64,000 nucleotides of DNA from assembly GCF_002911015.1 (NCBI RefSeq), contig NZ_KZ626840.1, positions 62,001 through 126,000 of the forward strand. Direction: 5' to 3'. This document shows positions 17,373 to 27,177 of this stretch, one piece after another; position 1 is the stretch's first letter, and every line of letters begins with the position of its first letter. A model generated the notes under the pieces. That model made no database searches. It had not been told where the DNA came from and saw only the letters and a list, made by a program, of their open reading frames with translations. Position numbers and translations under genes: made by a program. Source of the stretch: Streptomyces populi (lineage in GTDB: Bacteria; Actinomycetota; Actinomycetes; Streptomycetales; Streptomycetaceae).

Positions 17373-17792
17373 CTACTGGTCATCACCCTTGCAGCTGACC
17401 GCTGACGGCATGTCACGACACAGGCGATCCTGATGGGACTGCACCGCGGCCCCGCCGAGGACGAGGGCGCAGACCAGGACAGCCATGACGGCCTGGGCGG
17501 CAACCGTCACGACAGCCCCGACCCGCGCGGCGATCACGGCCGCCGCGATGGCGAGGAGCCCCACTCCGCCGGCGGCGGCCAGGTACTCCCACAGCGAGTC
17601 GCTCGTGACGGTCCTGCCCGGATCCAGGTCGAACCCGGACAGGAACCAGAGTCCGAAGATCACCGCCAAGGCGATCAGCTCCAGGAGCACCAGACCGCAT
17701 CCTGCTCCGATGTCGGCACCTCGGTCGGCACGGCGGCGCCGCCCCGGGCCGGTGGTCGCGTCGAAGGCCGGTGGGGCAATGGGCAGGTTCAT
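17373..17792 (-). CDS. Membrane protein, 139 aa
   Basis: ATG 17792, with GAGGG close by. Three hydrophobic helices are visible (CGLVLLELIALAVIFGLWFL, LAAAGGVGLLAIAAAVIAAR and VVTVAAQAVMAVLVCALVLG). A C-terminal tail follows with two Cys (RLCRDMPSAVSC), likely outside and possibly disulfide-bonded. No family is recognised. It converges with the plus-strand oxidoreductase. Confidence 0.65.
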   Translation of the reverse strand: MNLPIAPPAFDATTGPGRRRRADRGADIGAGCGLVLLELIALAVIFGLWFLSGFDLDPGRTVTSDSLWEYLAAAGGVGLLAIAAAVIAARVGAVVTVAAQAVMAVLVCALVLGGAAVQSHQDRLCRDMPSAVSCKGDDQ

Positions 17793-17949
17793 GCCCTCGA
17801 TCCTGCTCGTGCGGGCGAGGCGGCCGCATGAGTACGCGTACTCATGCCGATCCCGTGATCCACCTGACGGCCCTGGGCGGCCCTGGTGGACACGGTCGTA
17901 CGGGAACCACCGGAAGCGCGGAGCGACGAGCCCGCCGGACAGGAGACGT

Positions 17950-18411
17950 TCAGACGTGGATGAGGATCTGCCGTAGAGGATGCCCGAGGAGGTCCGTGAG
18001 AGCGGCCAGTTCCGCGTCGGTCAGCCATGACCTGTTCGGATACAGGACCTCGATCCTGAACCGCGCGAACCCCATCGGCCAGTCGTACACCAGCTCGTCG
18101 AGCGACGTCCCGGCGCCACAACAGGGAACTGCCACCGCGAGCGTGGGGAAGCCCTCGTCGTAGCGTTCCGTGACGGCGTCGGCCCACCAGCCGGGTGCGC
18201 ACTCCGCGCCGCAGTGCGGGCAGGAGATCCTCTTCAGGTTGGAGCCGCACCAGACCACTTCGACACCGTCGTGCCACTTGGCTTCCAGACCACGGCGGGC
18301 GTCGTCGTCGGGAAGCATCCGCGACAACGCGTCCGCGGCACGCTCCGCCGCATCCTCGCCGGGCTGCCAGTACGGATCCGTCGGGATCACCGTCAGGTAG
18401 TTGTCACTCAT
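17950..18411 (-). CDS. Hypothetical protein with a zinc-ribbon-like motif
   Basis: 153 aa from ATG 18411. CPHCGAEC near residue 70 and PCCGAG near 105 could together bind one zinc. The N-terminus (MSDNYLTVIPTDPYWQP) and the Trp-rich strands VEVVWCGSNLKRISC and ELVYDWPMGF suggest an alpha+beta fold seen in streptomycete proteins of unknown role. A GGGGGAA ribosome site lies about 10 nt upstream. Confidence 0.7.
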   Translation of the reverse strand: MSDNYLTVIPTDPYWQPGEDAAERAADALSRMLPDDDARRGLEAKWHDGVEVVWCGSNLKRISCPHCGAECAPGWWADAVTERYDEGFPTLAVAVPCCGAGTSLDELVYDWPMGFARFRIEVLYPNRSWLTDAELAALTDLLGHPLRQILIHV

Positions 18412-18617
18412 CGGCCCGTTCCCCCTGCCCACCACGATCCGCTCTCCGCCCGCCGTCCCGGCAAACCTGTCCGGTCACAGCGCCGGCGCCTGTGTGACAC
18501 CGTGATCATCGCACCGATCCGGATCCGCTCGGGGGACGGATCCGACAGGAAGAGGATCGTGACACCCCGTCAACCCGATGACGGACAGGGGCGGTCGACC
18601 ACGGCGTCACACGACTC

Positions 18618-19952
<1,335 letters not shown>

Positions 19953-20179
19953 CACGTACCTCCGGGATCGAGCAAGATCGCGAGAGTGTAGGCCCGGATG
20001 CGGCCGCACCACCAGACCCGCGGCGGACGGACCGGCCCGCCGGCCGTCGGGCGGCTCCGGCCGCGGGTGACACCGCGAAACGCTCCTGGAGCGCACGCCG
20101 GCTCATCAGCGGCCCGGCCTCCGGCGTCACTCCTGGCGGAAAGCCAACGGGCGCACTCGCGGCACTGAGATCATGAGCC

Positions 20180-21067
20180 ATGCGACCGGACGACTGGCAT
20201 CTCACCGAAGACGTCGACAGCTTCCTCGCCCGCGCCGGAGACTTCCTGCGCTCACAGCCCGGCCGGCACATCATGCAACTCACCTGGGCCGAGAGGGTAC
20301 GAAAGCGTGGGGCGGACTCGTTCGGCGCCGTGGCGCCCCTCTTCGGTGTGCTGGAACGAGGGGGTGAGGTCCACGCCACCTTCTACCGTCTCCCGCCCCG
20401 CGGTTTCGGCCTTTCCCCGCTCACCCCCGAGCAGGCGGACGCCCTCGCCGCCCGCCTGTCCGCTCTCGGGGACCCCGTTCCCCACGTCAGCTCGGACCAC
20501 CGCACGGCCGCCGCTTTCGCCGAGGCCTGGCGGCGGCACACCGGCGCGACCCCGAGACTTCGCGACCCGCGGCTGCGTCTGTACCGCCTCGAGACGCTCA
20601 CCCCACCGGAACCGATGCCCGCGGGCCGCGGCCGTGTCCTGGGCGAGCGGGACCTCGAACAAATCATGTTCTGGTGCGGCGAGTTCGCCCGAGCGGTCGG
20701 GGAGGACGTGTCCATCAGTGCCGACACGTGGGCCGGCACCCGCTTCGCCGACAAGCGCTACACGCTCTGGGAGACCCCTGACGGCACCCCCGTCTCCATC
20801 GCGGGCATGAACCCGCTGATCGGCGGTCAGATCCAGGTGGACATCGTCTACACGCCGGCCGACCTGCGCGGCCGCGGATACGCGGGTGCCGTGACGACAG
20901 AGGTGAGCCGCGCCGCGCTCGCCGCGGGTGCGAGGGAGGTGGTGCTGTTCGCGGACCTGTCCAACCCGACCAGCAACGCCCTCTACCAGCGCCTCGGCTA
21001 TCGCACGCTCACCGATTGGAGCGTGTACGACTTCCGGCGCGACACGCCGGAGAGCCCCGCAGCGTAG
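20180..21067 (+). CDS. GNAT acetyltransferase, 295 aa
   Basis: ATG 20180. The N-terminal about 150 residues form a degenerate GNAT-like half. The C-terminal half has the acetyl-CoA site YTPADLRGRGYAGAVTTEV and the ending LSNPTSNALYQRLGYRTL, typical of family members annotated as GNAT or FR47-like. The two-half layout is common in actinobacterial GNATs with one active half. The substrate is unknown. Confidence 0.85.
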   Translation: MRPDDWHLTEDVDSFLARAGDFLRSQPGRHIMQLTWAERVRKRGADSFGAVAPLFGVLERGGEVHATFYRLPPRGFGLSPLTPEQADALAARLSALGDPVPHVSSDHRTAAAFAEAWRRHTGATPRLRDPRLRLYRLETLTPPEPMPAGRGRVLGERDLEQIMFWCGEFARAVGEDVSISADTWAGTRFADKRYTLWETPDGTPVSIAGMNPLIGGQIQVDIVYTPADLRGRGYAGAVTTEVSRAALAAGAREVVLFADLSNPTSNALYQRLGYRTLTDWSVYDFRRDTPESPAA

Positions 21068-21166
21068 CACCCGCGTCCGGGACCGGGGCCGGGCCCGGTC
21101 GCGCCCTTCGGGCGGCTGACGGTCTTCGTGGTGCGACCGGGACGGGCCCTCGCCCGGGTGCCGGGG

Positions 21167-21484
21167 CTACGCGGTGTGGTGCAGCCAGCGTTGGAGGACC
21201 TCGTTGACATCCGCCGGAAGAGCGCTGATCTGGTCGATGGCGGCACGGTCCTCCGGCATCGGGGGGACGCCGACGGCGGTCAGCGTCGCGTGCAGTGCCA
21301 GGCGCCGCTGGTCCCGTGGGTCCAGGGTGAAGCTGAGGCGTCGGGCGGGGTCGGGCGGCGGCAGCAGGGCGTCGATGTCGTCGCCGGGCTGGGCCGCGGC
21401 CGTCCAGGCACTGTCCCGGGGATGGACGGCATAGGGGTCGACGAAGGCACGGGAACTGGGGTTCTCACTGCTCCAAGAGGTCAT
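21167..21484 (-). CDS. Small hypothetical protein, 105 aa
   Basis: ATG 21484 with GGAG about 6 nt upstream. Hydrophilic, no signal peptide. The middle part (DARRLSFTLDPRDQRRLALH-like region) and the ending VNEVLQRWLHHTA are probably helical. No family is recognised. It converges with the GNAT gene. Confidence 0.5.
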   Translation of the reverse strand: MTSWSSENPSSRAFVDPYAVHPRDSAWTAAAQPGDDIDALLPPPDPARRLSFTLDPRDQRRLALHATLTAVGVPPMPEDRAAIDQISALPADVNEVLQRWLHHTA

Positions 21485-21974
21485 CTCCGGCTCCTCACCG
21501 TATGTGCTGCGGACTACCCGTCCAGAGTTCCGTGAGAGCGGCTTCGGTTGCGTCCGCGGCCGTATGTCACGCCGACGGCGTCATCGGCGGCTGATCACTT
21601 CGTGTGACCGGCGGGACGGCGGGAGGGGCTCCGGGCCGACGACGCCACGGCGCACGCATCCGACATGAAGTGCGCCGTCCACGCTCCCGAGCGCCTCCTG
21701 AACATCAGGTCCTCTCACCCCAAAAGGGCTATTTCTCTGGCTCTTCGGTCTGTTGCTTTCGGCTTCGCGGGGGCATCCTGAAGGAACCTCCTGCCCCTCG
21801 GGGCGGAGGCCCGGGGCAGCGGACGTCTTTGAACCGTCGACTGCTGCCCCGGAAGACTCGCGGGCACGGCAATACGCCCTCCCCCAGCCCCTCGGAGGCT
21901 TCTCCGCACCGGCGTTGCCCCACCGGCAGCGTAGTGACATAGTGCGGGATCAAAACTGAGGGGGGAGCGAGCCC
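21485..21974. other. Intergenic, upstream of a two-gene unit
   Basis: No solid gene in 490 bases. A minus-strand mini-frame at about 21773-21729 (15 codons, after GGAGG) is noted but not called. Confidence 0.4.
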
Positions 21975-22442
21975 GTGTCCAACGCCCTTATATGGGTTGG
22001 CAGTCTGCTGGCTGGAGCTTCCGTCTCCGCGGTGATCGCGATATTCCTGGGCAGCACGCTCGAGTACCTGGCGGCTCGGACCATCGGCACCGTATGGCGG
22101 GGCGGCGAGTACGACGTACGGGGGCGCTGGGCGTCGTCGTACAACTACCGGAGCCGCGGGGCGGCCCATGTGGGCGAGCAGGTCATGCAGTTCCATCAGG
22201 TGGGGCGATCCGTCTACGCCAAGAACATCGGCGGCACTTCGCCGCATCGGCATTTCCTCAAGCTGAAGATCGACGGCAGTTACCTGACGGGAGACTGGCG
22301 TAACATGGCCCGCAATGCGAATCATTACGGTGTCGTACAGCTGCGCATCACCGCCGACGGCACGGAAATGATCGGCAAGTGGATCGGTTTCGACAGCAGT
22401 TCGTCGATCCAGGCAAACAACTGGAAGCTCACCCGCCAGTAG
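21975..22442 (+). CDS. Membrane-anchored beta-rich protein, 155 aa
   Basis: GTG 21975 follows GAGGGGGGAG at about 7 nt. One N-terminal membrane helix (SLLAGASVSAVIAIFLG) is followed by a compact, likely beta-barrel domain (YDVRGRWASSYNYRSRG, FLKLKIDGSYLTGDW, VQLRITADGTEMIGKWIGF). The layout recalls effector or sensor barrels with an N-terminal membrane anchor, such as the SMODS-associated TM-beta effectors, but the resemblance is only in architecture. The gene for a methyltransferase follows after 35 bp and is probably co-transcribed. Confidence 0.7.
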   Translation: MSNALIWVGSLLAGASVSAVIAIFLGSTLEYLAARTIGTVWRGGEYDVRGRWASSYNYRSRGAAHVGEQVMQFHQVGRSVYAKNIGGTSPHRHFLKLKIDGSYLTGDWRNMARNANHYGVVQLRITADGTEMIGKWIGFDSSSSIQANNWKLTRQ

Positions 22443-22477
22443 CAGTCAGAGCGGCAACCGTCAGGAGTTCCGACACC

Positions 22478-23065
22478 GTGGGACAGATCTGGAACCCTTC
22501 CAAGGCAGGCACTCCCAGTGTCGAGCTGGCCGACCTCGGCCGCACCCGGCGCTTCCGTTCCGTTCTCGACGCCGGATGCGGCTGGGGACGGAACATCCTG
22601 GTGTTCGCGGAGGGCGCCGACCGTCTCCACGCCTTCGACACGGACCCCGAAGGCGTGCAGGCCACCAAGGAATGCCTGGAGGAGGCTTCGGACCCGGACG
22701 CGGAAGTGCACGTGTGGGACGGCGATCTGCTGACCACAGAGCCCGTACCGCCCTACGATCTGGTGATCTGTTACGGCGTCACACACTTTCTGCGACGCCG
22801 GGAGCGGCACATCGCCTACGAGCGGCTGAAGAGCTGGACCCGGCCCGGCGGTCTGGTGGCCATCGCCTCCTTCAACACTCTCGTACCCATCCCGGCGGAC
22901 CTGCGGGCCCTCATGCCGGATCCGCCGTCGGACAGCACCGAAGTGCGCGACGCGTTCGAGGGCTGGGATGCCGTTTTCGCCCGCAGTCATGTCTACGACG
23001 ACGAACACGAGGGCGGAATCCGGCACACCCATTCGATCGACCGTCTCATTCTGCGCAGGCCCTGA
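22478..23065 (+). CDS. Class I SAM-dependent methyltransferase
   Basis: 195 aa from GTG 22478 with AGGAG about 10 nt upstream. The SAM site VLDAGCGWGRNILVF is at about residue 28. LHAFDTDPEG (acidic loop) and YDLVICYGVTHFL (motif IV region) follow. It is a TehB/Methyltransf_11-like small-molecule enzyme. It is encoded 35 bp after the membrane-anchored beta-rich protein. The substrate is unknown. Confidence 0.85.
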   Translation: MGQIWNPSKAGTPSVELADLGRTRRFRSVLDAGCGWGRNILVFAEGADRLHAFDTDPEGVQATKECLEEASDPDAEVHVWDGDLLTTEPVPPYDLVICYGVTHFLRRRERHIAYERLKSWTRPGGLVAIASFNTLVPIPADLRALMPDPPSDSTEVRDAFEGWDAVFARSHVYDDEHEGGIRHTHSIDRLILRRP

Positions 23066-23071
23066 ACGGCG

Positions 23072-23491
23072 TCAACGCCCGCGCCCGGTCCGGGCCTTCT
23101 CCACGACGAGCTCACGGAATCCGGTGTCCGGGTCGTATTTCCGGGAGAAGACGAGCTCAGGGTTTTCGAGGAGAACGATCTCGGCACTGAGGCGGACGGT
23201 GCTTCCGTAATCCAGGTGCCCCCCTCGCACGACGCCTTCACCGTCGGACACGGAAAGGTGGAGGTGGCTTCCGTTGACGGACAGGGTTCCCGAGATCGAG
23301 ACGATTTCGAAATCACCGTCGAGGTGACTGAAATCGACAGCTCCCGGCATACGCAGAACAACCGCGGACAGCCCTCCGAGGCCAGTGACAATGCACCCGG
23401 CACGGATTTCATGCGCTGCGACATAGTGCTCGATGGCCTTCCGCAGGTCCACCCCCTGCGAAAGCCGGAAGGCATGCGTCCTACCGTCCAT
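23072..23491 (-). CDS. PPC/DUF296 domain protein
   Basis: 139 aa from ATG 23491; a GTG at 23500 would add three residues but sits too close to the GGAGAAGG site. The motifs GCIVTGLGGLSAVVLR, EIVSISGTLSV and HLHLSVSDGEGVVRGGHL match the PCC/PPC (DUF296) trimeric fold, known in plant AT-hook proteins and as stand-alone bacterial proteins of unknown role. Its stop is 7 bp from the stop of the convergent methyltransferase. Confidence 0.85.
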   Translation of the reverse strand: MDGRTHAFRLSQGVDLRKAIEHYVAAHEIRAGCIVTGLGGLSAVVLRMPGAVDFSHLDGDFEIVSISGTLSVNGSHLHLSVSDGEGVVRGGHLDYGSTVRLSAEIVLLENPELVFSRKYDPDTGFRELVVEKARTGRGR

Positions 23492-23685
23492 GCATCGCAC
23501 CTTCTCCCCTCACCTCATCGCATTTACCCCTTGATGTTTCCTCTTCTTTTATCGACAATACCCAAACGGGACGATCCTTAAGTACCGAACGCGTGAACGT
23601 CTCATTCTGCACCTCTTCCCCCGGAAGTGCTCATTCCTGACGAGATGTCACAGGTGAGGCGCGTGGGACGCCGAGCTCACGGTCG

Positions 23686-24702
23686 TCATCGCCCGCCGCC
23701 CCATCGGACCGCGGCGGCGCCGGCGAAGTCGCCGGCATGGGCGAATCCCCCCAGTACCACGAGGTCACCGTCCTTGACCCGGCCCGAGTCGATCGCGTGG
23801 TCCAGGGTGACCGGGATCGCGGCCCCGAAGAGGTTCCCGCACCGGTCGAAGGTGTTCAGGTGCCGCTCGGCGGGCAGTTGCAGCGCCTCCCGCCAGTTCC
23901 GCAGGAAGGTGCGGTTCGGCTGGTTGGTGACCAGGACGTCGATGTCGCCGGTCGCCACACCGAGCCGTCGGCACAGATCCGTGACCACCTCCGGGACCAG
24001 GCGGTTGCCGCGCGCCAGGACCTTGGCGACGCTCGCGTCGGTGAAGCCGATCCGCAGTTGGGACTCCCCCGGCTCCCAGTACTTGCGGCCGTCGTCGACC
24101 GCCACAGTCATGTCGCCGGCGAACTCTCCGATGTGCCGGGTCTCCACGTCCAGGACCGGACTCCCGGCCGACGTCGTCACCCATCCCACGCCGCAGCCGT
24201 CGCCCGGGATCGCGGCCTGCGCGAGCCGGCGCACCTCGGACTGGGTGAAGCACTGACCGGCGGCGCTCTGCGCGTTGCAGATCAGTGCGGTCCTCGCGTC
24301 GGTGGTGCCGAGGATCTGCCGGGCCAGCTTCAACATGTACACGAAGGAGGCACAGCCCGCGTTGGCCACGTCGACGAGCCACTCCGGGTTCAGGCCCAGC
24401 CGGCGTGCCACTTCGGTGCCCGCGCCGACGAACGGCAGATCCGGCAGCTGACTGTGCACCAGCAGGACGTCGACGCCGCGGATCTCGTCCCTGCCGTGCC
24501 GTTCGATCAGGGGCTGCACGGCGCGTTCGATCATGTCCGTGTTGGTCTCGTCCGCGGCGACGTGGTGGCGTGCCGGAGGGGCCTTGAACATGGGGTTGTC
24601 GCGGAGCTTGTCCTCCGCTCCCGGGTAGTCGGTGTAGAACTCCGCCGGTACCGGATCGCCCGGAAGGTAGCCCGCGACGTCGGTGAGACTGACCGTGGTC
24701 AC
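23686..24702 (-). CDS. KAS III-like condensing enzyme with altered triad
   Basis: 338 aa from GTG 24702, overlapping the previous stop in GTGA. The thiolase fold is clear. Nucleophile Cys117 lies in ANAGCASFVYML, and the conserved Asn290 in CGNLFGAAIP. The motif that normally carries the His (HQANxR) reads TNQPNRTFL, so Asn260 replaces it. This pattern occurs in KAS III relatives that act as acyltransferases or condense unusual partners. It is the last gene of a four-gene overlapping operon with a ThDP enzyme and an SRPBCC protein, so it probably joins an acyl unit to a ThDP-derived product. I cannot name the product. Confidence 0.85.
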   Translation of the reverse strand: MTTVSLTDVAGYLPGDPVPAEFYTDYPGAEDKLRDNPMFKAPPARHHVAADETNTDMIERAVQPLIERHGRDEIRGVDVLLVHSQLPDLPFVGAGTEVARRLGLNPEWLVDVANAGCASFVYMLKLARQILGTTDARTALICNAQSAAGQCFTQSEVRRLAQAAIPGDGCGVGWVTTSAGSPVLDVETRHIGEFAGDMTVAVDDGRKYWEPGESQLRIGFTDASVAKVLARGNRLVPEVVTDLCRRLGVATGDIDVLVTNQPNRTFLRNWREALQLPAERHLNTFDRCGNLFGAAIPVTLDHAIDSGRVKDGDLVVLGGFAHAGDFAGAAAVRWGGGR

Positions 24703-25352
24703 CGGGCCACCGTCCTCGTGGGAGCCGTGTTCACCGGCTGCCCGTTGCGGTGGCGGTGTTCCAGGATCGCCTTGAGGTTGTTCATCTCCACGGTGTGCCC
24801 CGCGTAGAACAGGTCCCAGTAGTCGCCCACCCAGGGCCGGTCGGCGCGGGGAGCCAGGCCGGGGTCCGGGTTCGCGTCGTAGTAGGGATGGCGGCAGTTG
24901 GTCCAGGTGATCACCGACCCCGGCCGGTCGAGCACCAGGCGGGCCGGTACGACACGCATCAGGTAGATCATCCACAGCTTGTCGCCCTGGTCCCAGGAAC
25001 AGTGGTAGTCCACGGTCATGGCCTCGGGGTTGGCGACCACCTTGCAGTAGATCCGGGTGTCGTCCTCCAGGCGGTCGCGGCCGACCCACAGTCCAGGAGT
25101 GCCGGAGGGGGTGAAGTCCCGCAGGCTGCAGGTCCACTCCTCCAGGTGGTGGCCCTGGCGGAGGTAGTCGTACGCCGGCTCCGGCGGGCAGTCGACGTAC
25201 TCGTGGATGGTGCAGTACTGCCCGTAGACCTGGTGGTGGGGGTATACGGAGTGGGTGAGTTCGACGCAGTGGGCGGTCAGTTCGTCCTTGCCGGGGTTCT
25301 CGATCCGCATCAGACCGGGGATGTCAGCCAATGTGGACGACTCGTCGCTCAT
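24699..25352 (-). CDS. SRPBCC (START-like) cyclase/hydratase-like protein
   Basis: 217 aa from ATG 25352. Its ribosome site (GGAGA) and start lie inside the end of the ThDP gene, a 29-bp overlap. The core YGQYCTIHEYVDCPPEPAYD, LRQGHHLEEWTCSLRDF and the strand MTVDYHCSWDQGDKLWMIYL fit the helix-grip fold of polyketide cyclases/aromatases. The C-terminus VGDYWDLFYAGHTVEMNNLK forms the long helix. It probably folds or dehydrates the product of the neighbouring KAS III-like and ThDP enzymes. No catalytic residue can be assigned with confidence. Confidence 0.75.
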   Translation of the reverse strand: MSDESSTLADIPGLMRIENPGKDELTAHCVELTHSVYPHHQVYGQYCTIHEYVDCPPEPAYDYLRQGHHLEEWTCSLRDFTPSGTPGLWVGRDRLEDDTRIYCKVVANPEAMTVDYHCSWDQGDKLWMIYLMRVVPARLVLDRPGSVITWTNCRHPYYDANPDPGLAPRADRPWVGDYWDLFYAGHTVEMNNLKAILEHRHRNGQPVNTAPTRTVAR

Positions 25353-27177
25353 CTGAACTCTCCTTGTTGTCGGCACGGTCGGCATGGTCCGCACGACCGG
25401 TGGCTTCGGCGAAGGGCTGGAAGGGCAGGAAGGGAGGGACCTCCCTCGGGTCGCAGTCCAGCGCCACGAACGCCGGGCCGCCGCCCGTGTTGCCGCGCAG
25501 CAGCGCCTCGCGCAGCTGCGCCGCGTCCTCGGCGCCGGTGACGTCGAGGGACGGGAAGGCGGCGGCCACCCCGGCGGCGATGTCGGTCCGGCCGAAGAGG
25601 TCGTCGCTGCGGACGCCGCCCTGGAGGAACTCCTCGCGCAGCACGCACATGGCGTGGGCGTTGTTGTTGAAGACGACGAAGGTGACGGGTGCCGAGTGCT
25701 CCACGGCGGTGTGCACTTCCGCGCCGTGCATGAAGAAGGCCCCGTCGCCGGCGAGCACATAGGTGCGTCGCCCCGTGGCGAGCGCGGCGCCGATGCCGGC
25801 GCCGAAGGTGTAGCCCATGCCTCCCATGCCGAGCGCCACCACGAAACGGCCGTGGCGCGGTGCCGGGAGGAGGTGGACCGCGCTGGCCCCCGTGTTGCCG
25901 GCGTCCACGAAGACGTGCGCGTCCTCGGGCAGCGCCGCCTCCACCGCGGCGAGGGCCTGGGAGTAGGAGACGGTCCGTCCGCGGACGGCCGCCGGGTCCG
26001 GGCCCTCCGTCGGGGTGGGGCGGGGGCCGGCGTGCCGGGGACAGGCGCGCGGATCCGACGGGAGCCGGCCGGTCACCGCGCGCAGGGCGTCCCGCAGGTC
26101 CCCGCCCAGCGCCGTGCCCGGCACGTACGGCCTTTCGGGGTCCAGGCACACGACGTCGGTGGCGGCCAGGGCCCGCTCCAGCCCGCCGCGGGCCAGGAGC
26201 GGCAGCCGGGTGCCGACCAGCAGGCACACGTCGGCCCGTCGCAGGCAGTGCTCGACATTGGCGTGGCCCATCACTCCGGCCACACCCGCGAACCGGGGAT
26301 CCCGGTTGTCGAAGACGTCCTTGGCGTCCGGGGTGACCGCCACCCACGCCCCGAGGTTCCGGGCCAGTTCGGACAGTTCCGCGCGGGCGTCCGCCGCGGC
26401 GACGCCCTCACCGGCGATGACGAGGACCGTGTCCGCGCCGCGGAGGATGTCCGACGCCTCGGTGACAGCCGCGTCGTCGAGCCGTGCCGACGATTCCGCC
26501 GGAGCTGTCGGAACTGTCGGAGCTGTCGGAGCTGTCGGCGGCGGTGTCGCCGTGTCCGGTGAAGGCGCGGCCGGTGCCGGCACGGCCGCCGTCGGCGCCG
26601 GATCGTGGCCGGGCAACCGGATCCGTGCCTGTTGCACGTCCTTGGGCAGCAACAGCACCGCCGGCCCCCGCGGCTCGGTCCGCGCCGCCGCCATCGCCCG
26701 CGGCAACAGCTCCACGAGCGAGTCCGCGTCCTCGACCCGGGCACAGAACCGGGAGATCGGGGTGAAGACCTCGCCCGCGTCGAAGGAGTCCCCCTTCCCG
26801 CTGGTGTCCTGGAACGCGCCGTGGCCCTCCTGGGCGGTCGGCGGCTGCCCCACCAGGGCGAGCAGCGGCACCCGGGAGGCGTACGCCTCCGCGAGGCCCG
26901 GCACCAGGTTCATCGCGCCACCGCCCGACGTGGCGGCGACGACGCCCAGGCTCCCGGTGGTCCGGGCGCATCCGTCGGCCATCGTGACGGCCGAGAACTC
27001 GTGCTTGGCGACCACACCACGGACGGTTCCGCCGCGGTGCACGGCGTCGTACAGGTCCTCGATGTTCGCGCCGCCGACACCGAACACATGGGTGACCCCG
27101 GCCCTGGCGAGCTCACCGGCCAGATGGTCGACCACACGTACCGTCCCGGCTTCGGGCGTCTCCGTGCCGCTGGTCAT
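25324..27177 (-). CDS. ThDP-dependent enzyme, acetolactate-synthase-like
   Basis: 617 aa from ATG 27177, whose ATGA overlaps the previous stop. The order of domains is PYR (about 1-175), central (about 215-345) and PP (about 400-590). Catalytic Glu60 is in AKHEFSAVTMADG. The ThDP/Mg motif runs from GDGAFF at 477-482 to NNN at 504-506. A low-complexity (TAP)n linker near residue 240 is encoded by a 9-bp tandem repeat. The family makes acyloins by decarboxylating 2-oxo acids. Placement with KAS III-like and SRPBCC genes points to secondary metabolism rather than valine synthesis. The extended Asp/Arg tail overlaps the next gene. Confidence 0.88.
   Translation of the reverse strand: MTSGTETPEAGTVRVVDHLAGELARAGVTHVFGVGGANIEDLYDAVHRGGTVRGVVAKHEFSAVTMADGCARTTGSLGVVAATSGGGAMNLVPGLAEAYASRVPLLALVGQPPTAQEGHGAFQDTSGKGDSFDAGEVFTPISRFCARVEDADSLVELLPRAMAAARTEPRGPAVLLLPKDVQQARIRLPGHDPAPTAAVPAPAAPSPDTATPPPTAPTAPTVPTAPAESSARLDDAAVTEASDILRGADTVLVIAGEGVAAADARAELSELARNLGAWVAVTPDAKDVFDNRDPRFAGVAGVMGHANVEHCLRRADVCLLVGTRLPLLARGGLERALAATDVVCLDPERPYVPGTALGGDLRDALRAVTGRLPSDPRACPRHAGPRPTPTEGPDPAAVRGRTVSYSQALAAVEAALPEDAHVFVDAGNTGASAVHLLPAPRHGRFVVALGMGGMGYTFGAGIGAALATGRRTYVLAGDGAFFMHGAEVHTAVEHSAPVTFVVFNNNAHAMCVLREEFLQGGVRSDDLFGRTDIAAGVAAAFPSLDVTGAEDAAQLREALLRGNTGGGPAFVALDCDPREVPPFLPFQPFAEATGRADHADRADNKESSDERRVVHIG
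26502..26538. repeat. About four tandem copies of a 9-bp unit in the ThDP gene
   Basis: GAGCTGTCG-type units repeat with one variant copy. They encode Thr-Ala-Pro steps in the interdomain linker, so copy number changes keep the frame. Confidence 0.75.

Noticed and set aside
21729..21773. 15-codon minus-strand frame after GGAGG (MPPRSRKQQTEEPEK)
   Set aside because: Too short and without neighbours or conservation evidence to support it.
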